Origin: Colletes latitarsis
Lineage: Eukaryota > Arthropoda > Insecta > Hymenoptera > Colletidae
Direction: 5' to 3'
Assembly (NCBI RefSeq): GCF_051014445.1
Contig: NW_027488368.1
Coordinates: 25,890,001 to 25,954,000, forward strand
Length of the DNA: 64,000 bases
Shown piece after piece: positions 29,255 to 40,400 of this stretch (position 1 is the first letter of the stretch; each line of letters starts with the position of its first letter). The position numbers were made by a program, and so were the translations under genes. Below the pieces are notes generated by a model. It saw only the letters and a program-made list of their open reading frames with translations, did not search any database and had not been told where the DNA came from.

Positions 29255-29550
29255 TTTTTTTTTTTTTTTTTTTGTCGTGGGGAAAATCTTCGAAAGACTC
29301 CCTCCCACCTCCTTGGGGAGAGGTGGGAGGGGTGTGTGGGATTCCCCGCGCCCGTACAACGACAGCCGCGGGACCTACCCACTAAAAACCCCACGGTGAC
29401 CCTTCGGCACGCTTTGGGAGGATACCGGGAATCGCTCGAAGCATTCTTCCGGTATCCTCCCCGTGCCCGCTCTTTCGCGCCCATCCCCCGGGGGGACAAT
29501 CGGTCCCCCCAGTAGACACACTGCCTCATAGCGGCGGGACGGGGCCGCGT

Positions 29551-31060
29551 TTAGTGGCGGCTGCGAGCCCCAACTCGCAACCGCCCGCGACCCCGTTTCC
29601 ACCCCTCGGCGGCCGGGCGTTCATGGCCGCACCAGACCGCCGAGGGTGCCTCCCCTTGCGTCGGACCGGTAGGGGGAGGCACTCCTACCCCCAACCGGTC
29701 CGACCCGGCGCCGCCTGGCGGGAGGAGGGTCCCCTCTGGACCCCCCTCCCACCCTAGGTCATCCGCCACGCCGAGGCGGCCGCCCGCGACGCCTCGCGAC
29801 CGGGCGACGACCTCGGGCCACCGCACGAGCGCGAGCTTCAGCTCGCGCTCCCTCCCCGCGGCCTCCTTCTGCAACATTACGTACTCGCAGAAGGAGGCCA
29901 CGGCCCTCCACTTCTCCTCACTGCCGAGCATGGCGCGCACCACGCCCGGCAGCGAGACATCCCGCCCGACGACGCCGACCAGGACACGGCGCTCCCCCTC
30001 CCACGCGGGGCATACCTCCAGGGTATGATCCGCCGTGTCCTGCTCAGCGTCGCAGTGGCAGCAACGCGCCGTCGGCTCCTTCCCTATCCGGCACAGGTAT
30101 CTTCCGAAGCTGCCATGCCCGGAAAATACCTGTGCCAGCCGGTAGGTGAGGCTGCCATGGCCTCTGTCCAGCCACTCCTTCAGGAGTGGCCGAACAGCCC
30201 CGACAGTCCGGTGCCCCGCGGTTGGCAGAGCCAGCCGCTCCTGCCACGCGAGCAACACGGACTGCCGGGCCTGGCGCTTCAAATCGCCCCAACCGGGGGA
30301 CCAGGCAGCGGAAATGCTCCTCGAAACGCCAGTGGCTATCGAGGATCAGCCCTAGATACCTGATCTGGGGCTTCACCTCGATGTCAGCCCCACCCACCCG
30401 GATCAGAGGGGGTGGCGGATCCTGCCGAGGTGAATGAAACGCAATCACCTCGGTCTTATGGACCGCCACCGTCATCCCCATCCCCCTGATCCGGTCGACG
30501 ACGCGTTGCGAACCCTCCTCCGCGCGACGCATGGCCCTCCCCCAGTGCGCCCCGACGGCCAGCACCAGTGTGTCATCCGCATAACACACCGTGCTGACGC
30601 CGTCGGGGAGGCCGGCCCGCAACACCGAGTCGTACGCGATGTTCCACAGGAGTGGCCCGAGGACCGACCCCTGCGGAACACCGCAGTGCACCTCCCTCCG
30701 CATATCACCATCCCGGCCCGGATACTCGATACACCTGCCGCGGAGATAATCCCCGACGACCGCCCTGAGACAAGGGGGGACTCGATGATATTCGAGTCCC
30801 CTCCTTATCTCTTCCCAGGGGAGGGTGTTAAAGGCATTGGCAATATCCAAGGATATTGCCAATGCCACCCCTCCCCGGGAGACGGCCGCCTCCGAGAGGG
30901 CCCTCACACGACCTATCGCGTCGATAGTCGATCGGCCCGCCCGGAAACCGAACTGGCAGTCGGCCAGACCGGGATCACCCCGCGACAGGTGCTCGACGAG
31001 GCGGGCAGCAATCACACGCTCGAAGAGCTTGCCCACCTCGTCGAGGAGACTAATGGGCCG
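29551..31060 (-). pseudogene. ORF2 remnant, copy 4
   Basis: Same structure as in copy 3: polymerase part with YADD, then a frame-shifted junction, then the C-terminal part with the CCHC finger. Private changes include PISLLDEV (Cys to Ser) and FGFRAGRST (Gly to Ala in a conserved polymerase motif). Confidence 0.87.
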
Positions 31061-31560
31061 TTCCACAGCGCCTCTGCCCTCCTCTTCCCCTGTCGCTCCT
31101 CCTCCAACAGGAGCTGCAGACGGGCGTTCCGCCCTCTGAGCTCCCGCGCCGTCTCCCTCATTTCCTCCGCCGCGGCCTTTAGGGCCTCCGCGCCACCGCT
31201 TTTCTGCCCCTTAAAGGCGCAGGCAGCGGCGACTTTCTCCACCCGCCTCAGGGACGAGGAGATCCTCTCCGATATCTCCTCGGTCACCTCGTCCCTGAGG
31301 CAACTCAGCCTCACCGACGGGCTCATCGCCCCGCCCACCTCGACGACGGCCTGCCCCGTCCTCTTCCTCTTAGAGCCTATGTGGCTCGTGCTGGAGGAGA
31401 AGGACGAGACCGACGCCGTCTCGTCGTCCTCCTCCACCCTCCACGAAGCCGGACCTGGCGCTGAGTGGGGCGCGAGCGCCGCCACCCTAACCCCAACCCC
31501 GTCTCCGTCCTCCCCAACCGACAAAACCCGCCCCATCCTCATTTTATTTTCTGTGTCCAT
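31061..31560 (-). pseudogene. ORF1 N-terminal remnant, copy 4
   Basis: ATG at 31560, same truncation as copy 3 after the coiled-coil-like segment; out-of-frame readthrough stops at 31012. Confidence 0.87.
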
Positions 31561-31944
31561 AATAATCCCACGAGATGGTCGGAAATAATGGTCCACCCGG
31601 CCAGAGCCGCCTTACCCGGGTAAGCCTAATACTCCGGGGGTTCGGCAGGTTCCCCGGTGGCGGTCGCTTGGGATTGGGCCTTCTCCCCCAACAATGCATC
31701 CCATCGCCGCGGACCATAGCCTAGGATTGGAGGGCGATTTTATAGAGTCGCCATACTCGTGGCCCAGGCGGTTAAGCCAAGACCCCCGTTCCTCCTGCCG
31801 TCACGTACCATTCACAAAACCAATAGGGAATTGTGAATGGGTCGTTGTGACGACCAACAGGAGGCTTACGGTGTGTGTATGACTCGGGTACCCCGGGTTC
31901 GTTAAGCCCGTACTGCAGCTGAAAGGCTGGCAGCCCCTGAGGGG
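31561..31944 (-). promoter_or_regulatory. Copy 4 5' UTR
   Basis: 384 bp, hairpins at 31798-31845, ending CCCTGAGGG plus G. A few substitutions relative to copy 3. Confidence 0.7.
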
Positions 31945-31957
31945 ATCTGCCTCATAC
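31945..31957 (+). repeat. Target-site duplication, copy 4, 5'-end side
   Basis: ATCTGCCTCATAC; identical to 29242-29254. Confidence 0.92.
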
Positions 31958-32464
31958 TTTCGCATTTATCGCAAACTTGTTGGCCAGATCCCGGGCTTTT
32001 TCTGGATTGGATCACGTAGTAATGTGGTACCACACTGAAATAGTCACTAGAGCCTGATACCGATTAATATTTTAGAGGAGAACGCCGGATACGTCTGGGT
32101 TAGGTCTGGTATTTGTCATCATCTAGCTCATACCTTCGCAATTTCGCAAACTTGAATGGCCAGATCGGGGGCCTTTTGTGGTTTAGATCACGTAGTAATG
32201 TGGTACACACTGAAATAGTCACTAGAACCTGGTTCCGATTAATATTTTTGAGGATAACGCCCTTATGTCAGCGTTAGTTGTCGTATTTGCAATCATCTGG
32301 CTCAAACTTTCGTATTTTCCGCTTACTTGTTGGCCAGATCCTGGGCATTTTCCGATTCGGATCACGTAGTAATGTGGTACCACACTGAAATAGTCAATAG
32401 AACCTGGTTCCGATTCATATTTTAGAGGAGAACGCCGGTTATGCCTGGGTTAGGTCTGGTATTT

Positions 32465-34740
32465 GCCATCATCTGGCTCATACTTACGCATCTTTCGCAT
32501 ACTCGTTGGCCAGATCCTGGGTTTTTTCTGGTTATAACCACGTATTGATGTGGTACCACACTGAAATTGTCAATAAAACGTGGTTCCGATTAATATTTGG
32601 TGGAGTACGCCGTTTATTTCTGAGTTAGGTCTGGTATTTGCAATCATCTGCCTCATACTTTCGCATTTTTCGCATACTTGTTGGCCAGATCCTGGGCTTT
32701 TTCTGATTTGGATCACGTAGTAATGTGGTACCACACTGAAGCAGTCAATTAAACCTGGTTCCGATTAATATTTTCGAGAATAACGCCGGTTATGACGGGG
32801 ATATTTCTGCTAATTGCAGTCATCTGCCTCATACTTTCGCATTTTTAGCATTCTTGTCGACCAGATCCTCGGTTTTTTTCTGGTTAGAATCACGTATTAA
32901 TGTGGTGCCACACACAGATAGTCAATTCAACGTGGATTCGATCAATATTCTAGAGGATAACACCGGTTATGTCTGTGTTACGTATGGTATTTGCAACCAT
33001 CTGCCTGATACTTTCGCATTTTTCGCATACTTGTTGGCCAGATCCTGGGCTTTTTCAGATTTGGATCACGTACTAATGTCGTACCACACTGAAATAGTCA
33101 ATTCAACCTGTATTCGATCAATATTTTAGAGGACGACACCGGTTAGGTCTGGGTTGCGACTGGTATTTGCAATCATCTGGCCCATACTTTCGCATTTTTC
33201 GCATTCCTGTAGGCCAGCTCCTGGGCATTTTCGGATTCGGATCTCGTAGTAATGTGGTACCACACCGAATCAGTCAATTCAACCAGGTTGCGATTAATAT
33301 TTTAGAGGATAACGACGGTTATGTCTGGATTAGGTCTGGTATTTGCCATCATCTAGCTCATACTTTCGCATTTTTCGCATACTTGAATGTTCAGATCGTG
33401 GGCTCTTTCTGGTTTGGATCACGTAGTAATGTGGTACCACACTGAAATAGTCAATTGAACCGGGTACCGATTAATATTTTAGAGGAGAACGCCGGTTACG
33501 TCACGGTTAGTTCTGGTATTTGCCATCATCTGGCTCATACTTACGCATCTTTCGCATACTCGTTGGCCAGATCCTGGGTTTTTTCTGGTTATAACCACGT
33601 ATTGATGTGGTACCACACTGAAATTGTCAATAAAACGTGGTTCCGATTAATATTTGGTGGAGTACGCCGTTTATTTCTGAGTTAGGTCTGGTATTTGCAA
33701 TCATCTGCCTCATACTTTCGCATTTTTCGCATACTTGTTGGCCAGATCCTGGGCTTTTTCTGATTTGGATCACGTAGTAATGTGGTACCACACTGAAGCA
33801 GTCAATTAAACCTGGTTCCGATTAATATTTTCGAGGTTAACGCCGGTTATGTCTGGGTTAGTTCTGGTATTTGCAGTCATCTGCCTCATACTTTCGCATT
33901 TTTAGCATTCTTGTCGACCAGATCCTCGGTTTTTTTCTGGTTAGAATCACGTATTAATGTGGTGCCACACACAGATAGTCAATTCAACGTGGATTCGATC
34001 AATATTCTAGAGGATAACACCGGTTATGTCTGTGTTACGTATGGTATTTGCAACCATCTGCCTGATACTTTCGCATTTTTCGCATACTTGTTGGCCAGAT
34101 CCTGGGCTTTTTCAGATTTGGATCACGTACTAATGTCGTACCACACTGAAATAGACAATTCAACCTGTATTCGATCAATATTTTAGAGGACGACACCGGT
34201 TAGGTCTGGGTTGCGACTGGTATTTGCAATCATCTGGCCCATACTTTCGCATTTTTCGCATTCCTGTAGGCCAGCTCCTGGGCATTTTACGATTCGGATC
34301 TCGTAGTAATGTGGTACCACACCGAATCAGTCAATTCAACCAGGTTGCGATTAATATTTTAGAGGATAACGACGGTTATGTCTGGATTAGGTCTGGTATT
34401 TGCCATCATCTAGCTCATACTTACGCATTTTTCGCATACTTGAATGTCCAGATCGTGGGCTCTTTCTGGTTTGGATCACGTAGTAATGTGGTACCACACT
34501 GAAATAGTCAATTGAACCGGGTACCGATTAATATTTTAGAGGAGAACGCCGGTTACGTCACGGTTAGTTCTGGTATTTGCCATCATCTCTCTCATACTTA
34601 CGCATCTTTCGCATACTCGTTGGCCAGATCCTGGGTTTTTTCTGGTTATAACCACGTATTGATGTGGTACCACACTGAAATTGTCAATAAAACGTGGTTC
34701 CGATTAATATTTTCGAGGTTAACGCCGGTTATGTCTGGGT
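32465..34740 (+). repeat. Hexamer higher-order repeat, 1057-bp period
   Basis: Two full units and the start of a third at an exact 1057-bp offset (landmark TTATAACCACG at 32532, 33589 and 34646). The unit is six monomers. Few differences between units. Outer limits approximate. Confidence 0.85.
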
Positions 34741-35506
34741 TAGTTCTGGTATTTGCAGTCATCTGCCTCATACTTTCGCATTTTTAGCATTCTTGTCGAC
34801 CAGATCCTCGGTTTTTTTCTGGTTAGCATCACGTATTAATGTGGTGCCACACACAGATAGTCAATTCAACGTGGATTCGTTCAATATTTTAGAGGTTATC
34901 ACCGGTTATGTCTCGGTTGCGTCTGGTATTTGCAATCATCTGCCTCATACTTTAGCATTATCCGCATACTTGTTGGTCAGATCCTAGTTTTTTTCTCATT
35001 TGGATAACGTATTAACGTGGTGCCACACAGAAATAGTCAATTCCACCTGGATTCGATTAATATTTTAGAGGATAACACCGGTTATGTCTGAGTTACGTCT
35101 GGTATTTGCAATCATCTGGCTCATACTTTCGCATTTTTCGCATACTAGTTGGTCAGATCCTGGGCTGTTTCTGGTTTGGATCACGTAGTGATGTGATGCC
35201 ACACTGAAATAGTCACTTCAACCTGTATTCGATCAATATTTTGGTGGATGACAGCGGTTATGTCTGGGTTACGTATTGTATTTCCCATCATCTAGCTCAT
35301 ACTTTCGCAATTTTCGCAAACTTCAATGGCCAGATCCTGGGTATTCTCTGGTTTGGATCACGTAGTAATGTGGAACCACAACGAAACAGTCAATTCAACC
35401 AGGTTGCGATTAATATTTTAGAGGAGGACGGAGGATATGTCTGGGTTAGGTCTGGTATTTGCCATCATCTAGCTCATACTTTCGCATTTTTCGCATACTT
35501 GAGTGG

Positions 35507-35598
35507 CCAGATCCTGGGCGTTTTCTGGTTTGGAGCACGTAGTAATGTGGTGCCAGATCCTGGGCGTTTTCTGGTTTGGAGCACGTAGTAATGTGGTG
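35507..35598 (+). repeat. 46-bp tandem duplication inside a monomer
   Basis: The segment from CCAGATCCTGGGCG to the GTGGTG of the dyad occurs twice in direct succession (35507-35552 and 35553-35598), giving an over-long monomer. This is a slippage-scale event, unlike the whole-monomer steps elsewhere. Confidence 0.85.
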
Positions 35599-37434
35599 CC
35601 ACACTGAAATAGTCAATAGAACCGGGTTCCGATTAATATTGTAGAGGAGAACGCCGGTTAAGTCTGGGTTATGTCTGGTATTTGCCATCATCTAGCTCAT
35701 ACTTTCGCATCTTTCGCATACTCGTTGGCCAGATCCTGGGTTTTTTTCTGGTTATGATCACGTATTGATGTGGTACCACACTGAAATAGCCAATAAATCG
35801 TGGTTGCGATTAATATTTTAGAGGAGAACGCCGGTTATGCCTGGGTTAGGTCTGGTATCTGCCATCATCTAGCTCATACATTCGCATTTTTCGCTTACTT
35901 GAATGGCCAGATCATGGGCGTTTTCTGGTTTGGAACTCGTATCAATGTGGTGCCACACAGAAATAGTCAATTCCACCTGGATTCGATCAATATTTTAGAG
36001 GATAACACGGGTTATGTCTGGTTTACGTCTGGTATTTGCAATCATGTGCCTCATACTTTCGCATTTTTCGCATACTTGTTGGCCAGATCCTGGGTTTTTT
36101 CTGATTTTGATGACGTATTAATGTGGTACCACACTGAAATAGTCAATTCAACCTGTATTCTATCAATACTTTAGAGGATGACACCGGTTAGGTCTGGTTT
36201 GCGAATGGTATTTGCAACCATCTGCCTCATACATTCGCATTTTTAGCATACTTGTTGGACAGTTCCTGGTCTTTTTCTTATTTGGATCACGTAGTAATGC
36301 GGTACCACAGTGTAACAGTCAATTAAACCTGGTTCCGATTAATATTTTCGAGGATAACGCCGGTTATGTCTGGGTTAGTTCTGGTATTTGCAATCATCTG
36401 CCTCATACTTTCGCATTTTGCGCATACTTGTCGGCCAGATCCTGGGTTTTTTTCTTGTTAGGAACACGTATTAATGTGGTGCCACACAGAAATAGTCAAT
36501 TCCACCTGGATTCGATTTTTAGAGGATAACACCGGTTATGTCTGGGTTAGGTCTGGTATTTGCCATCATCTAGCTCACACTTTCGCACTTTTGGCAAACT
36601 TGAATGGCCTGATCCTGGGATTTTTCTGGATTGGATCACGTAGTAATGTGGTACCACACTGAAATAGTCACTAGAACCTGGTTCCGATTAATATTTTCGA
36701 GGATAAGGCCGGTTATGTCAGGGTTAAGTCTGGTATTTGCAATAATCTGCCAGATACTTTCGCATCATACGCATTCCTGTAGGCCTGCTCGTGGGCATTT
36801 TCTGATTCGGATCACGTAGTAATGTGGTACCACAGTGAAACAGTCAATTAAACCTGTTTCCGATTAATATTTTCGAGGATAACGCCGGTTATGTCTGGGT
36901 TAGTTCTGGTATTTGCAATCATCTGCCTCATACTTTCGCATTTTGCGCATACCTGCCGGCCAGATCCTGGGTTTTTTTCTTGTTAGGAACACGTATTAAT
37001 GTGGTGCCACACAGAAATAGTCAATTCCACCTGGATTCGGTTTTTAGAGGATAACACCGGTTATGTCTGGCTTAGGTCTGGTATTTGCCAACATCTAGCT
37101 CATACTTTCGCATTTTTCGCACACTTGAATGGCCAGATCCTGGGCTTTTTCTGGATTGGATCACGTAGTAATGTGGTACCACACTGAAATAGTCACCAGA
37201 ACCTGGTTCCGATTAATATTTTCGAGGATAACTCCGGTTATGTCAGGGTTAGTTCTGGTATTTGCAATCATCTGCCTCATACTTTCGCATTTTGCGCATA
37301 CTTGTCGGCCAGATCCTGGGTTTTTTTCTTGTTTGGATCACGTATTAATGTGGTGCCACACAGAAATAGTCAATTTCACCTGGATTCGATCAACATTTTG
37401 GAGGATAACACCGGTTATGCCTGGGTAACGCCTG

Positions 37435-40400
37435 GTATTTGCAATCATCTGCCTCATACTTTCGCATTTTTAGCATACTTGTTGGACAGATCCTGGGCTT
37501 TTTCTGATTTGGATCACGTAATAATGTGGTACCACCGTGAAACAGTCAATTAAACCTTGTTCCGATTAACATCTTCAAGGATAACGCCGGTTATGTCAGG
37601 GATAAGTCTGGTATTTGCAATCATCTGCCAGAACTTTCGCATGTTACACATTCCTGTAGGCCAGCTCGTGGGCATTTTCTAATTCGGATCACGTAGTAAT
37701 GTGGTACCACATTGTTGCAGTCAATTAAACCTGGTTCCGATTAATATTTTAGAGGATAACGCCGGTTGTGTCTGGGATACGTCTGGTATTTGCAATCATC
37801 TGCCTCATACATTCGCATTTTTCGCATACTTGTTGAACTGATCCCGGTCTTTTTCTTATTTGGATCGCGTAGTAATGTGGTGCCACAGTGAAACAGTCAA
37901 TAAAACCTGGTTCCGATTAATATTTTCGAGGATAACGCCGGTTATGTCTGGGTTAGTTCTGGTATTTGCAATCATCTGCCTCATACTTTCGCATTTTTCG
38001 CATACTTGCTGGCCAGATCCTGGGTCTTTTTCTTGTTAGGATCACGTATTAATGTGGTGCCACACAGAAATAGTCAATTCCACCTGAATTCGATTTTTAG
38101 AGGATAACACCGTTTATGTCTGGGTTAGGTGTGGTATTTGCCATTATCTTGCTCATACTTTCGCATTTTTCGCAAACTTGAATGGCCAGATCCTGGGCTT
38201 TTTCGGGATTGGATCACGTAGTAATGTGGTACACACTGAAATAGTCACTAGAACCTGGTTCCGATTAATATTTTCGAGGATAACGCCGGTTATGTCTGGG
38301 TTAGTTCTGGTATTTGCAATCATCTGGCTCATACTTTCGCATTTTTCGCATACTTGCCGGCCAGATCCTGGGTTTTTTTCTTCTTAGGATCACGTATTTA
38401 TGTGGTGCCGCACAGAAATAGTCAATTCCACCTGGATTCGATTTTTAGAGGATAACACCGGTTATGTCTGGGTTAGGTCTGGTATTTGCCATCATCTAGC
38501 TCATACTTTCGCATTTTTTGCAAACTTGAATGGCCTGATCCTGGGACTTTTCTGGATTGGATCACGTAGTAATGTGGTACCACACTGAAGTAGTCACTAG
38601 AACCTGGTTCCGATTAATATTTTCGAGGATAACGCCGGCTATGTCAGGGTTAAGTCTGGTATTTGCAATAATCTGCCAGATACTTTCGCATCATACGCAT
38701 TCCTGTAGGCCAGCTCGTGGGCATTTTCTGATTCGGATCACGTAGTAATGTGGTACCACAGTGAAACAGTCAATTAAACCTGGTTCCGATTAATATTTTC
38801 GAGGATAACGCCGGTTATGTCTGGGTTAGTTCTGGTATTTGCAATCCTCTGCCTCATACTTTCGCATTTTGCGCATACCTGCCGGCCAGATCCTGGGTTT
38901 TTTTCTTGTTAGGAACACGTATTAATGTGGTGACACACAGAAATAGTCAATTTCACCTGGATTCGATCAATATTTTGGAGGATAACACCGGTTATGCCTG
39001 GGTAACGCCTGGTATTTGCAATCATCTGCCTCATACTTTCGCTATTTGCGCATACTTGTCGGCCAGATCCTGGGATTTTTTCTTGTTACGATCACGTATT
39101 AATGTGGTGCCACACAGAAATAGTCAATTTCACCTGGATTCGATCAATATTTTGGAGGATAACACCGGTTATGCCTGGGTAACGCCTGGTATTTGCAATC
39201 ATCTGCCTCATACTTTCGCATTTTTAGCATACTTGTTGGACAGATCCTGGGCTTTTTCTGATTTGGATCACGTAATAATGTGGTACCACCGTGAAACAGT
39301 CAATTAAACCTTGTTCCGATTAACATCTTCAAGGATAACGCCGGTTATGTCAGGGATAAGTCTGGTATTTGCAATCATCTGCCAGAACTTTCGCATCTTA
39401 CGTATTCCTGTAGGCCAGCTCGTGGGCATTTTCTAATTCGGATCACGTAGTAATATGGTACCACATTGTTGCAGTCAATTAAACCTGGTTCCGATTAATA
39501 TTTTAGAGGATAACGCCGGTTGTGTCTGGGTTACGTCTGGTATTTGCAATCATCTGCCTCATACATTCGCATTTTTCGCATACTTGTTGAACTGATCCCG
39601 GTCTTTTTCTTATTTGGATCGCGTAGTAATGTGGTGCCACAGTGAAACAGTCAATAAAACCTGGTTCCGATTAATATTTTCGAGGATAACGCCGGTTATG
39701 TCTGGGTTAGTTCTGGTATTTGCAATCATCTGCCTCATACTTTCGCATTTTTCGCATACTTGCTGGCCAGATCCTGGGTCTTTTTCTTGTTAGGATCACG
39801 TAGTAATGTGGTACCACACTGAAATAGTCATCAGAACCTGGTTCCGATTAATATTTTCGAGGATAACTCCGGTTATGTCAGGGTTAGTTCTGGTATTTGC
39901 AATCATCTGCCTCATACTTTCGCATTCTGCGCATACTTGTCGGCCAGATCCTGGGTTTTTTTCTTGTTAGGATCACGTATTAATGTGGTGCCACACAGAA
40001 ATAGTCAATTTCACCTGGATTCGATCAATATTTTGGAGGATGACACCGGTTATGCCTGGGTAACGCCTGGTATTTGCAATCATCTGCCCCATACTTTCGC
40101 ATTTTTAGCATACTTGTCGGCCAGATCCTGGGTTTTTTTCTTGTTAGGATCACGTATTAATGTGGTGCCACACAGAAATAGTCAATTTCACCTGGATTCG
40201 ATCAAAATTTTGGAGGATAACACCGGTTATGCCTGGGTAACGCCTGGTATTTGCAATCATCTGCCTCATACTTTCGCATTTTTAGCATACTTGTCGGCCA
40301 GATCCCGGGTTTTTTTCTTGTTAGGATCACGTATTAATGTGGTGCCACACTGAAATAGTCAATTTCACCTGGATTCGATCAATATTTTGGAGGATAACAC

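Larger units (their letters stand above)
29255..31944 (-). mobile_element. R1-clade retrotransposon, copy 4 (internally deleted)
   Basis: 2690 bp with the same two internal deletions and the same 31-bp 3' UTR deletion as copy 3, at an exact 4288-bp offset over the whole body. The tail is 19 nt (29255-29273); the 3' UTR is 29274-29550. Only scattered substitutions separate it from copy 3. Shared breakpoints and shared flanks on both sides indicate that copies 3 and 4 arose by duplication of one locus, not by two insertions. Confidence 0.93.
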
